A DNA stretch of 64,000 nt from Galaxea fascicularis (lineage: Eukaryota; Cnidaria; Anthozoa; Scleractinia; Euphylliidae): positions 3,700,231-3,764,230 of the forward strand of contig OX419346.1 in assembly GCA_948470475.1 (NCBI GenBank), in the 5' to 3' direction. Below the pieces are notes generated by a model. It was not told the origin of the DNA, searched no databases, and was given only the letters and a program-made list of their open reading frames with translations. Numbering within the stretch: the first letter of the stretch is position 1; each line of letters begins with the position of its first letter. Made by a program: the position numbers and the translations under genes. Below are positions 29,001-41,860 of the stretch, one piece after another.

Positions 29001-32000
29001 ATATTGTTTTGGGAGTTTTTAAAAGCATTTAAACATCATTTCTAGACTCCTCTTTAAAATAGGCAAAGTTGGAGCCAAATTACAAATTTGAGCCAAAACC
29101 ATGGGTTAACCCCTTTGGGTTTTGGTCAAATTTTCAACTTTGCTGAAATCTTGCACACAGCTCAAATAAGAATAGAAATAATGTTTTGGGAGTTTTTAAA
29201 AGCATTTAAACATCATTTCTAGACTCCTCTTTAAAATAGGCAAAGTTTGAGCCAAATTACAAATTTGACCCAAAACCATGGGTTAACCCCTTTGGGTTTT
29301 GGTCCAAATTTCAACTTTGCTGAAATCTTGCACACAGCTCAAATAAGAATAGAAATAATGTTTTGGGAGTTTTTAAAAGCAATTAAACATCATTTCTAGA
29401 CTCATTTTTTAAATAAGCACAGTTTAAGGCAAATACCAAAATTGACCCAAAACCATGGGTTAACCCCTTTGGTTTTTGGTCAAAATTTGAATTTTGCTGA
29501 AATCTTGTACACAGCTCCAATAAGAATAGAAATAATGTTTTGGCAGTTTTTAAAAGTATTTAAACATCATTTCTAGACTCCTCTTTCAAATAGGCAAAGT
29601 TTGAGGCAAATTCCAAACTTGACCAAAAACCATGGGTTAGCCCCTTTGGTTTTTGGTCAAAATTTCAACTTTGCTGAAATCTTGCACACAGCTTAAATAA
29701 GAATAGAAATAATGTTTTGGGAGTTTTTAAAAGCATTTAAACATCATTTCTAGACTCCTCTTTAAAATAGGCAAAGTTGGAGCCAAATTACAAATTTGAC
29801 CCAAAACCATGGGTTAACCCCTTTGGGTTTTGGTCAAAATTTCAACTTTGCTGAAATCTTGCACACAGCTCAAATAAGAATAGAAATATTGTTTTGGGAG
29901 TTTTTAAAGCATTTAAACATCATTTCTAGACTCATTTTTTTAAATAAGCACAGTTTAAGGCAAATACCAAAATTGACTCAAAACCATGGGTTAACCCCTG
30001 TGGTTATTGGTCAAAATTTCAACTTTTCTGAAATCTTGCACACAGCTCAAATAAGAATAGAAATAATGTTTTGGGAGTTTTTAAAAGCATTTAAACATCA
30101 TTTCTAGACTCCTCTTTGAAATAGGCAAAGTTTGAGCCAAATTACAAATTTGACCCAAAACCATGGGTTAACCCCTTTGGGTTTTGGTCAAATTTTCAAC
30201 TTTGCTGAAATCTTGCACACAGCTCAAATAAGAATAGAAATAATGTTTTGGGAGTTTTTAAAAGCATTTAAACATCATTTCTAGACTCCTCTTTAAAATA
30301 GGCAAAGTTTGAGGCAAATTCCAAATTTGACCCAAAACCATGGGTTAACCCCTTTGGGTTTTGGTCAAAATTTCAACTTTGCTGAAATCTTGCACACAGC
30401 TCAAATAAGAATAGAAATAATGTTTTGGGAGTTTTTAAAGCATTTAAACATCATTTCTAGACTCATGTTTTTAAATAAGCACAGTTTAAGGCAAATACCA
30501 AAATTGACTCAAAACCATGGGTTAACCCCTTTGGTTATTGGTCAAAATTTCAATTTTTCTGAAATCTTGCACACAGCTCAAATAAGAATAGAAATAATGT
30601 TTTGGAAGTTTTTAAAGCATTTAAACATCATTTCTAGACTCATTTTTTAAATAAGCACAGTTTAAGGCAAATACCAAAATTGACCCAAAACCATGGGTTA
30701 ACCCCTTTGGGTTTTGGTCAAAATTTCAACTTTGCTGAAATCTTGCACACAGCTCAAATAAGAATAGAAATATTGTTTTGGGAGTTTTTAAAGCATTTAA
30801 ACATCATTTCTAGACTCATTTTTTAACTAAGCACAGTTTAAGGCAAATACCAAAATTGACCCAAAACCATGGGTTAACCCCTTTGGTTTTTTGTCAACAT
30901 TTCCATTTTTCTGAAATCTTGGACACAGCTCCAATAAGAATAGAAATAATGTTTTGGCAGTTTTTAAAAGCATTTAAACATCATTTCTAGACTCCTCTTT
31001 GAAATAGGCAAAGTTTGAGGCAAATTCCAACCTGGACTAAAAACCATGGGTTAACCCCTTTGGGTTTTGGTCAAAATTTCAACTTTGCTGAAATCTTGCA
31101 CACAGCTCAAATAAGAATAGAAATATCGTTTTGGGAGTTTTTAAAAGCATTTAAACATCATTTCTAGACTCCTCTTTGAAATAGGCAAAGTTTGAGGCAA
31201 ATTCCAAATTTGACCAAAAACCATGGGTTAACCCCTTTGGGTTTTGGTCAAAATTTCAACTTTGCTGAATTCTTGCACACAGCTCAAATAAGAATAGAAA
31301 TATTGTTTTGGGAGTTTTTAAAAGCATTTAAACATCATTTCTAGACTCCTCTTTAAAATAGGCAAAGTTGGAGCCAAATTACAAATTTGAGCCAAAACCA
31401 TGGGTTAACCCCTTTGGGTTTTGGTCAAATTTTCAACTTTGCTGAAATCTTGCACACAGCTCAAATAAGAATAGAAATAATGTTTTGGGAGTTTTTAAAA
31501 GCATTTAAACATCATTTCTAGACTCCTCTTTAAAATAGGCAAAGTTTGAGCCAAATTACAAATTTGACCCAAAACCATGGGTTAACCCCTTTGGGTTTTG
31601 GTCCAAATTTCAACTTTGCTGAAATCTTGCACACAGCTCAAATAAGAATAGAAATAATGTTTTGGGAGTTTTTAAAAGCAATTAAACATCATTTCTAGAC
31701 TCATTTTTTAAATAAGCACAGTTTAAGGCAAATACCAAAATTGACCCAAAACCATGGGTTAACCCCTTTGGTTTTTGGTCAAAATTTGAATTTTGCTGAA
31801 ATCTTGTATACAGCTCCAATAAGAATAGAAATAATGTTTTGGCAGTTTTTAAAAGTATTTAAACATCATTTCTAGACCCCTCTTTCAAATAGGCAAAGTT
31901 TGAGGCAAATTCCAAACTTGACCAAAAACCATGGGTTAGCCCCTTTGGTTTTTGGTCAAAATTTCAACTTTGCTGAAATCTTGCACACAGCTTAAATAAG

Positions 32001-32916
32001 AATAGAAATAATGTTTTGGGAGTTTTTAAAAGCATTTAAACATCATTTCTAGACTCCTCTTTAAAATAGGCAAAGTTGGAGCCAAATTACAAATTTGACC
32101 CAAAACCATGGGTTAACCCCTTTGGGTTTTGGTCAAAATTTCAACTTTGCTGAAATCTTGCACACAGCTCAAATAAGAATAGAAATATTGTTTTGGGAGT
32201 TTTTAAAGCATTTAAACATCATTTCTAGACTCATTTTTTTAAATAAGCACAGTTTAAGGCAAATACCAAAATTGACTCAAAACCATGGGTTAACCCCTGT
32301 GGTTATTGGTCAAAATTTCAACTTTTCTGAAATCTTGCACACAGCTCAAATAAGAATAGAAATAATGTTTTGGGAGTTTTTAAAAGCATTTAAACATCAT
32401 TTCTAGACTCCTCTTTGAAATAGGCAAAGTTTGAGCCAAATTACAAATTTGACCCAAAACCATGGGTTAACCCCTTTGGGTTTTGGTCAAATTTTCAACT
32501 TTGCTGAAATCTTGCACACAGCTCAAATAAGAATAGAAATAATGTTTTGGGAGTTTTTAAAAGCATTTAAACATCATTTCTAGACTCCTCTTTAAAATAG
32601 GCAAAGTTTGAGGCAAATTCCAAATTTGACCCAAAACCATGGGTTAACCCCTTTGGGTTTTGGTCAAAATTTCAACTTTGCTGAAATCTTGCACACAGCT
32701 CAAATAAGAATAGAAATAATGTTTTGGGAGTTTTTAAAGCATTTAAACATCATTTCTAGACTCATGTTTTTAAATAAGCACAGTTTAAGGCAAATACCAA
32801 AATTGACTCAAAACCATGGGTTAACCCCTTTGGTTATTGGTCAAAATTTCAATTTTTCTGAAATCTTGCACACAGCTCAAATAAGAATAGAAATAATGTT
32901 TTGGAAGTTTTTAAAG
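26020..32916 (+). repeat. 13-monomer higher-order repeat, 2299 bp x 3
   Basis: Rare variants recur at exactly +2299: CGCACAG at 26232 and 28531, TTTTTTGTCAACATTTCC at 26291, 28590 and 30889, and GACTCATG before TTTTTAAAT at about 28163, 30462 and 32761. Three near-identical copies start at about 26020, 28319 and 30618; the first monomer of the third differs more. Confidence 0.92.
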
Positions 32917-32940
32917 CATTTAAACATCATTTCTAGACTC

Positions 32941-34200
32941 ATTTTTTAAATAAGCACAGTTTAAGGCAAATACCAAAATTGACCCAAAACCATGGGTTAA
33001 CCCCTTTGGTTTTTGGTCAAAATTTCAACTTTGCTGAAATCTTGCACACAGCTTAAATAAGAATAGAAATAATGTTTTGGGAGTTTTTAAAGCATTTAAA
33101 CATCATTTCTAGACTCATTTTTTAACTAAGCACAGTTTAAGGCAAATACCAAAATTGACCCAAAACCATGGGTTAACCCCTTTGGGTTTTGGTCAAAATT
33201 TCAACTTTGCTGAAATCTTGCACACAGCTCAAATAAGAATAGAAATATTGTTTTGGGAGTTTTTAAAGCATTTAAACATCATTTCTAGACTCATTTTTTT
33301 AAATAAGCACAGTTTAAGGCAAATACCAAAATTGACTCAAAACCATGGGTTAACCCCTGTGGTTATTGGTCAAAATTTCAACTTTTCTGAAATCTTGCAC
33401 ACAGCTCAAATAAGAATAGAAATAATGTTTTGGGAGTTTTTAAAAGCATTTAAACATCATTTCTAGACTCCTCTTTGAAATAGGCAAAGTTTGAGCCAAA
33501 TTACAAATTTGACCCAAAACCATGGGTTAACCCCTTTGGGTTTTGGTCAAATTTTCAACTTTGCTGAAATCTTGCACACAGCTCAAATAAGAATAGAAAT
33601 AATGTTTTGGGAGTTTTTAAAAGCATTTAAACATCATTTCTAGACTCCTCTTTAAAATAGGCAAAGTTTGAGGCAAATTCCAAATTTGACCCAAAACCAT
33701 GGGTTAACCCCTTTGGGTTTTGGTCAAAATTTCAACTTTGCTGAAATCTTGCACACAGCTCAAATAAGAATAGAAATAATGTTTTGGGAGTTTTTAAAGC
33801 ATTTAAACATCATTTCTAGACTCATGTTTTTAAATAAGCACAGTTTAAGGCAAATACCAAAATTGACTCAAAACCATGGGTTAACCCCTTTGGTTATTGG
33901 TCAAAATTTCAATTTTTCTGAAATCTTGCACACAGCTCAAATAAGAATAGAAATAATGTTTTGGAAGTTTTTAAAGCATTTAAACATCATTTCTAGACTC
34001 ATTTTTTAAATAAGCACAGTTTAAGGCAAATACCAAAATTGACCCAAAACCATGGGTTAACCCCTTTGGTTTTTGGTCAAAATTTCAACTTTGCTGAAAT
34101 CTTGCACACAGCTTAAATAAGAATAGAAATAATGTTTTGGGAGTTTTTAAAGCATTTAAACATCATTTCTAGACTCATTTTTTAACTAAGCACAGTTTAA
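32941..34200 (+). repeat. 6-monomer higher-order repeat (1060 bp)
   Basis: A sub-block of the 13-monomer unit was duplicated again: sequence from 32941 recurs at 34001, and the open frames at 32095 and 33155 are copies 1060 bp apart. It includes the rare AACTAAGCACAG variant. Confidence 0.88.
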
Positions 34201-35059
34201 GGCAAATACCAAAATTGACCCAAAACCATGGGTTAACCCCTTTGGGTTTTGGTCAAAATTTCAATTTTTCTGAAATCTTGCACACAGCTCAAATAAGAAT
34301 AGAAATAATGTTTTGGGAGTTTTTAAAAGCATTTAAACATCATTTCTAGACTCCTCTTTGAAATAGGCAAAGTTTGACGCAAATTCCAAATTTGACCCAA
34401 AACCATGGGTTAACCCCTTTGGGTTTTGGTCAAAATTTCAACTTTGCTGAAATCTTGCACACAGCGCAAATAAGAATAGAAATAATGTTTTGGGAGTTTT
34501 TAAAAGCATTTAAACATCATTTCTAGACTCCTCTTTAAAATAGGCAAAGTTTGAGCCAAATTCCAAACTTGACCAAAAACCATGGGTTAACCCCTTTGGG
34601 TTTTGGTCAAAATTTCAACTTTGCTGAAATCGTGCACACAGCTCAAATAAGAATAGAAATAATGTTTTGGGAGTTTTTAAAAGCATTTAAACATTATTTC
34701 TAGACTCATTTTTTAAATAAGCACAATTTAAGGCAAATACCAAAATTGACCCAAAACCATGGGTTAACCCCTTTGGGTTTTGGTCAAAATTTCAACTTTG
34801 CTGAAATCTTGCACACAGCTCAAATAAGAATAGAAATAATGTTTTGGGAGTTTTTAAAGCATTTAAACATCATTTCTAGACTCATTTTTTAAGTAAGCAC
34901 AGTTTAAGGCAAATACCAAAATTGACCCAAAACCATGGGTTAACCCCTTTGGTTTTTGGTCAAAATTTCAATTCTTTCTAAATCTTGCACACAGCTCAAA
35001 TAAGAATAGAAATAATGTTTTGGGAGTTGTTAAAAGCATTTAAACATCATTTCTAGACT

Positions 35060-36020
35060 CCTCTTTGAAATAGGCAAAGTTTGACGGAAATTCCAAATTT
35101 GACCCAAAACCATGGGTTAACCCCTTTGAATTTTGGTCAAAATTTCAACTTTGCTGAAATCTTGCACACAGCTCAAATAAGAATAGAAATAATGTTTTGG
35201 GAGTTGTTAAAAGCATTTAAACATCATTTCTAGACTCCTCTTTGAAATAGGCAAAGTTTGAGGCAAATTCCAAAATTGACCCAAAACCATGGGTTAACCC
35301 CTTTGGGTTTTGGTCAAAATTTCAACTTTGCTGAAATCTTGCACACAGCTCAAATAAGAATAGAAATAATGTTTTGGGAGTTGTTAAAAGCATTTAAACA
35401 TCATTTCTAGACTCCTCTTTGAAATAGGCAAAGTTTGACGCAAATTCCAAATTTGACCCAAAACCATGGGTTAACCCCTTTGGGTTTTGGTCAAAATTTC
35501 AACTTTGCTGAAATCTTGCACACAGCTCAAATAAGAATAGAAATAATGTTTTGGGAGTTTTTAAAGCATTTAAACATCATTTCTAGACTCATTTTTTAAA
35601 TAAGCACAGTTTAAGGCAAATACCAAAATTGACCCAAAACCATGGGTTAACCCCTTTGGGTTTTGGTCAAAATTTCAATTTTTCTGAAATCTTGCACACA
35701 GCTCAAATAAGAATAGAAATAATGTTTTGGGAGTTTTTAAAAGCATTTAAACATCATTTCTAGACTCCTCTTTGAAATAGGCAAAGTTTGACGGAAATTC
35801 CAAATTTGACCCAAAACCATGGGTTAACCCCTTTGAATTTTGGTCAAAATTTCAACTTTGCTGAAATCTTGCACACAGCTCAAATAAGAATAGAAATAAT
35901 GTTTTGGGAGTTGTTAAAAGCATTTAACCATCATTTCTAGACTCCTCTTTGAAATAGGCAAAGTTTGAGGCAAATTCCAAAATTGACCCAAAACCATGGG
36001 TTAACCCCTTTGGGTTTTGC
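35060..36020 (+). repeat. 4-monomer higher-order repeat (707 bp)
   Basis: The rare TTTGACGGAAATTCC and CCCTTTGAATTTTGG pair occurs at 35080 and again at 35787. Confidence 0.75.
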
Positions 36021-37188
36021 TCAAAATTTCAACTTTGCTGAAATCTTGCGCACAGCTCAAATAAGAATAGAAATAATGTTTTGGGAGTTTTTAAAAACAT
36101 TTAAACATCATTTCTAGACTCCTCTTTAAAATAGGCAAAGTTTGAGCCAAATTACAAATTTGACCCAAAACCATGGGTTAACCCTTTGGGTTTTGGTCAA
36201 AAATTAAACTTTGCTGAAATATTGCACACAGCTCAAATAAGAATAGAAATAATGTTTTGGGAGTTTTTAAAAGCATTTAAACATTATTTCTAGACTCCTC
36301 TTTAAAATAGGCAAAGTGTGAGCCAAATTCCAAAATTGACCCAAAACCATGGGTTAACCCCTTTGGGTTTTGGTCAAAATTTCAACTTTGCTGAAATCTT
36401 GCACACAGCTCAAATAAGAATAGAAATAATGTTTTGGGAGTTTTTAAAGCATTTAAACATCATTTCTAGACTCATTTTTTAAATAAGCACAGTTTAAGGC
36501 AAATACCAAAATTGACCCAAAACCATGGGTTAACCCCTTTGGGTTTTGGTCAAAATTTCAATTTTTCTGAAATCTTGCACACAGCTCAAATAAGAATAGA
36601 AATAATGTTTTGGGAGTTTTTAAAAGCATTTAAACATCATTTCTAGACTCCTCTTTAAAATAGGGAAAGTGTGAGCCAAATTCCAAATTTGACCCAAAAC
36701 CATGGGTTAACCCGTTTGGGTTTTGGTTAAAATTTCAACTTTGCTGAAATCTTGCACACAGCTAAAATAAGAATTGAAATAATGTTTTGGGAGTTGTTAA
36801 AAGCATTTAAACATCATTTCTAGACTCCTCTTTGAAATAGGCAAAGTTTGAGGCAAATTCCAAAATTGACCCAAAACCATGGGTTAGCCCCTTTGGGTTT
36901 TGGTCAAAATTTCAACTTTGCTGAAATCTTGCGCACAGCTCAAATAAGAATAGAAATAATGTTTTGGGAGTTTTTAAAGCATTTAAACATCATTTCTAGA
37001 CTCCTCTTTAAAATAGGCAAAGTTTGAGCCAAATTACAAATTTGACCCAAAACCATGGGTTAACCCCTTTGGGTTTTGGTCAAAAATTCAACTTTGCTGA
37101 AATATTGCACACAGCTCAAATAAGAATAGAAATAATGTTTTGGGAGTTTTTAAAAGCATTTAAACATCATTTCTAGACTCCTCTTTGA

Positions 37189-40100
37189 AATAGCCAAAGT
37201 TTGACGCAAATTCCAAATTTGACCCAAAACCATGGGTTAACCCCTTTGGGTTTTGGTCAAAATTTCAACTTTGCTGAAATCTTGCACACAGCTCAAATAA
37301 GAATAGAAATAATGTTTTGGGAGTTTTTAAAGCATTTAAACATCATTTCTAGACTCATTTTTTAAATAAGCACAGTTTAAGGCAAATACCAAAATTGACC
37401 CAAAACCATGGGTTAACCCCTTTGGTTTTTGGTCAAAATTTCAATTTTTCTGAAATCTTGCACACAGCTCAAATAAGAATAGAAATAATGTTTTGGGAGT
37501 TGTTAAAAGCATTTAAACATCATTTCTAGACTCCTCTTTAAAATAGGCAAAGTTTGAGCCAAATTCCAAATTTGACCCAAAACCATGGGTTAACCCCTTT
37601 GGGTTTTGGTCAAAATTTCAACTTTGCTGAAATCTTGCACACAGCTAAAATAAGAATAGAAATAATGTTTTGGGAGTTTTTAAAGCATTTAAACATCATT
37701 TCTAGACTCATTTTTTAACTAAGCACAGTTTAAGGCAAATACCAAAATTGACCCAAAACCATGGGTTAACCCCTTTGGTTTTTGGTCAAAATTTCAATTT
37801 TTCTGAAATCTTGCACACAGCTCAAATAAGAATAGAAATAATGTTTTGGGAGTTTTTAAAAACATTTAAAAATCATTTCTAGACTCCTCTTTAAAATAGG
37901 CAAAGTTTGAGCCAAATTCCAAATTTGACCCAAAACCATGGGTTAACCCCTTTGGGTTTTGGTCAAAATTTCAACTTTGCTGAAATCTTGCACACAGCTC
38001 AAATAAGAATAGAAATAATGTTTTGGGAGTTGTTAAAAGCATTTAAACATCATTTCTAGACTCCTCTTTGAAATAGGCAAAGTTTGAGGCAAATTCCAAA
38101 ATTGACCCAAAACCATGGGTTAACCCCTTTGGGTTTTGGTCAAAATTTCAACTTTGCTGAAATCTTGCGCACAGCTCAAATAAGAATAGAAATAATGTTT
38201 TGGGAGTTTTTAAAAACATTTAAACATCATTTCTAGACTCCTCTTTAAAATAGGCAAAGTTTGAGCCAAATTACAAATTTGACCCAAAACCATGGGTTAA
38301 CCCCTTTGGGTTTTGGTCAAAATTTCAACTTTGCTGAAATATTGCACACAGCTCAAATAAGAATAGAAATAATGTTTTGGGAGTTTTTAAAGCATTTAAA
38401 CATCATTTCTGGACTCATTTTTTAAATAAGCACAGTTTAAGGCAAATACCAAAATTGACCCAAAACCATGGGTTAACCCCTTTGGTTTTTGGTCAAAATT
38501 TCAATTTTTCTGAAATCTTGTACACAGCTCCAATAAGAATAGAAATAATGTTTTGGGAGTTTTTAAAAGCATTTAAACATCATTTCTAGACTCCTCTTTG
38601 AAATAGGCAAAGTTTGAGGCAAATTCCAAATTTGACCCAAAACCATGGGTTAACCCCTTTGGGTTTTGGTCAAAATTTCAACTTTGCTGAAATCTTGCAC
38701 ACAACTCAAATAAGAATAGAAATAATGTTTTGGGAGTTTTTAAAGCATTTAAACATCATTTCTAGACTCATTTTTTAAATAAGCACAGTTTAAGGCAAAT
38801 ACCAAAATTGACCCAAAACCATGGGTTAACCCCTTTGGTTTTTGGTCAAAATTTCAACTTTGCTGAAATCTTGCACACAACTCAAATAAGAATAGAAATA
38901 ATGTTTTGGGAGTTTTTAAAGCATTTAAACATCATTTCTAGACTCATTTTTTAAATAAGCACAGTTTAAGGCAAATACCAAAATTGACCCAAAACCATGG
39001 GTTAACCCCTTTGGTTTTTGGTCAAAATTTCAATTTTTCTGAAATCTTGCACACAGCTCAAATAAGAATAGAAATAATGTTTTGGGAGTTTTTAAAAGCA
39101 TTTAAACATCATTTCTAGACTCCTCTTTGAAATAGCCAAAGTTTGACGCAAATTCCAAAATTGACCCAAAACCATGGGTTAACCCCTTTGGGTTTTGGTC
39201 AAAATTTCAACTTTGCTGAAATCTTGCACACAGCTCAAATAAGAATAGAAATAATGTTTTGGGAGTTTTTAAAGCATTTAAACATCATTTCTAGACTCAT
39301 TTTTTAAATAAGCACAGTTTAAGGCAAATACCAAAATTGACCCAAAACCATGGGTTAACCCCTTTGGTTTTTGGTCAAAATTTCAATTTTTCTGAAATCT
39401 TGCACACAGCTCAAATAAGAATAGAAATAATGTTTTGGGAGTTTTTAAAAGCATTTAAACATCATTTCTAGACTCCTCTTTAAAATAGGCAAAGTTTGAG
39501 CCAAATTCCAAATTTGACCCAAAACCATGGGTTAACCCCTTTGGGTTTTGGTCAAAATTTCAACTTTGCTGAAATCTTGCACACAGCTCAAATAAGAATA
39601 GAAATAATGTTTTGGGAGTTGTTAAAAGCATTTAAACATCATTTCTAGACTCATTTTTTAACTAAGCACAGTTTAAGGCAAATACCAAAATTGACCCAAA
39701 ACCATGGGTTAACCCCTTTGGTTTTTGGTCAAAATTTCAATTTTTCTGAAATCTTGCACACAGCTCAAATAAGAATAGAAATAATGTTTTGGGAGTTTTT
39801 AAAAGCATTTAAACATCATTTCTAGACTCCTCTTTAAAATAGGCAAAGTTTGAGCCAAATTCCAAATTTGACCCAAAACCATGGGTTAACCCCTTTGGGT
39901 TTTGGTCAAAATTGCAACTTTGCTGAAATCTTGCACACAGCTCAAATAAGAAAAGAAATAATGTTTTGGGAGTTGTTAAAAGCATTTAAACATCATTTCT
40001 AGACTCCTCTTTGAAATAGGCAAAGTTTGAGGCAAATTCCAAAATTGACCCAAAACCATGGGTTAACCCCTTTGGGTTTTGGTCAAAATTTCAACTTTGC

Positions 40101-41090
40101 TGAAATCTTGCGCACAGCTCAAATAAGAATAGAAATAATGTTTTGGGAGTTTTTAAAAACATTTAAACATCATTTCTAGACTCCTCTTTAAAATAGGCAA
40201 AGTTTGAGCCAAATTACAAATTTGACCCAAAACCATGGGTTAACCCCTTTGGGTTTTGGTCAAAATTTCAACTTTGCTGAAATATTGCACACAGCTCAAA
40301 TAAGAATAGAAATAATGTTTTGGGAGTTTTTAAAGCATTTAAACATCATTTCTGGACTCATTTTTTAAATAAGCACCGTTTAAGGCAAATACCAAAATTG
40401 ACCCAAAACCATGGGTTAACCCCTTTGGTTTTTGGTCAAAATTTCAATTTTTCTGAAATCTTGTACACAGCTCCAATAAGAATAGAAATAATGTTTTGGG
40501 AGTTTTTAAAAGCATTTAAACATCATTTCTAGACTCGTCTTTGAAATAGCCAAAGTTTGACGCAAATTCCAAATTTGACCCAAAACCATGGGTTAACCCC
40601 TTTGGGTTTTGGTCAAACTTTCAACTTTGCTGAAATCTTGCACACAACTCAAATAAGAATAGAAATAATGTTTTGGGAGTTTTTAAAGCATTTAAACATC
40701 ATTTCTAGACTCATTTTTTAAATAAGCACAGTTTAAGGCAAATACCAAAATTGACCCAAAACCATGGGTTAACCCCTTTGGTTTTTGGTCAAAATTTCAA
40801 CTTTGCTGAAATCTTGCACACAACTCAAATAAGAATAGAAATAATGTTTTGGGAGTTTTTAAAGCATTTAAACATCATTTCTAGACTCATTTTTTAAATA
40901 AGCACAGTTTAAGGCAAATACCAAAATTGACCCAAAACCATGGGTTAACCCCTTTGGGTTTTGGTCAAAATTTCAATTTTTCTGAAATCTTGCACACAGC
41001 TCAAATAAGAATAGAAATAATGTTTTGGGAGTTTTTAAAAGCATTTAAACATCATTTCTAGACTCCTCTTTGAAATAGCCAAAGTTTGAC
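37189..41090 (+). repeat. 11-monomer higher-order repeat (1943 bp)
   Basis: Variants AACTAAGCAC (37717, 39660) and AATAGCCAAAG (37189, 39131, 41074), and the CTGGACTC monomer (38410, 40353), recur at about +1943. Confidence 0.85.
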
Positions 41091-41860
41091 GCAAATTCCA
41101 AATTTGACCCAAAACCATGGGTTAACCCCTTTGGTTTTTGGTCAAAATTTCAATTTTTCTGAAATCTTGTACACAGCTCCAATAAGAATAGAAATAATGT
41201 TTTGGGAGTTTTTAAAAGCATTTAAACATCATTTCTAGACTCGTCTTTGAAATAGCCAAAGTTTGACGCAAATTCCAAATTTGACCCAAAACCATGGGTT
41301 AACCCCTTTGGGTTTTGGTCAAACTTTCAACTTTGCTGAAATCTTGCACACAACTCAAATAAGAATAGAAATAATGTTTTGGGAGTTTTTAAAGCATTTA
41401 AACATCATTTCTAGACTCATTTTTTAAATAAGCACAGTTTAAGGCAAATACCAAAATTGACCCAAAACCATGGGTTAACCCCTTTGGTTTTTGGTCAAAA
41501 TTTCAACTTTGCTGAAATCTTGCACACAACTCAAATAAGAATAGAAATAATGTTTTGGGAGTTTTTAAAGCATTTAAACATCATTTCTAGACTCATTTTT
41601 TAAATAAGCACAGTTTAAGGCAAATACCAAAATTGACCCAAAACCATGGGTTAACCCCTTTGGGTTTTGGTCAAAATTTCAATTTTTCTGAAATCTTGCA
41701 CACAGCTCAAATAAGAATAGAAATAATGTTTTGGGAGTTTTTAAAAGCATTTAAACATCATTTCTAGACTCCTCTTTGAAATAGCCAAAGTTTGACGCAA
41801 ATTCCAAATTTGACCCAAAACCATGGGTTAACCCCTTTGGGTTTTGGTCAAAATTTCAAC
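40440..41860 (+). repeat. 4-monomer higher-order repeat (706 bp)
   Basis: GACTCGTCTTTG (40533, 41239), GGTCAAACTTTC (40611, 41317) and AATAGCC (41074, 41780) recur at +706. It overlaps the right part of the 11-monomer repeat and so is a later amplification. Confidence 0.85.

Noticed and set aside
27497..34009. Plus-strand open frames of 103-113 codons repeated every 2299 or 1060 bp
   Set aside because: They lie wholly inside the 177-bp satellite, arise from its length being divisible by three, and shift with 1-bp monomer length changes. No start context or independent support.
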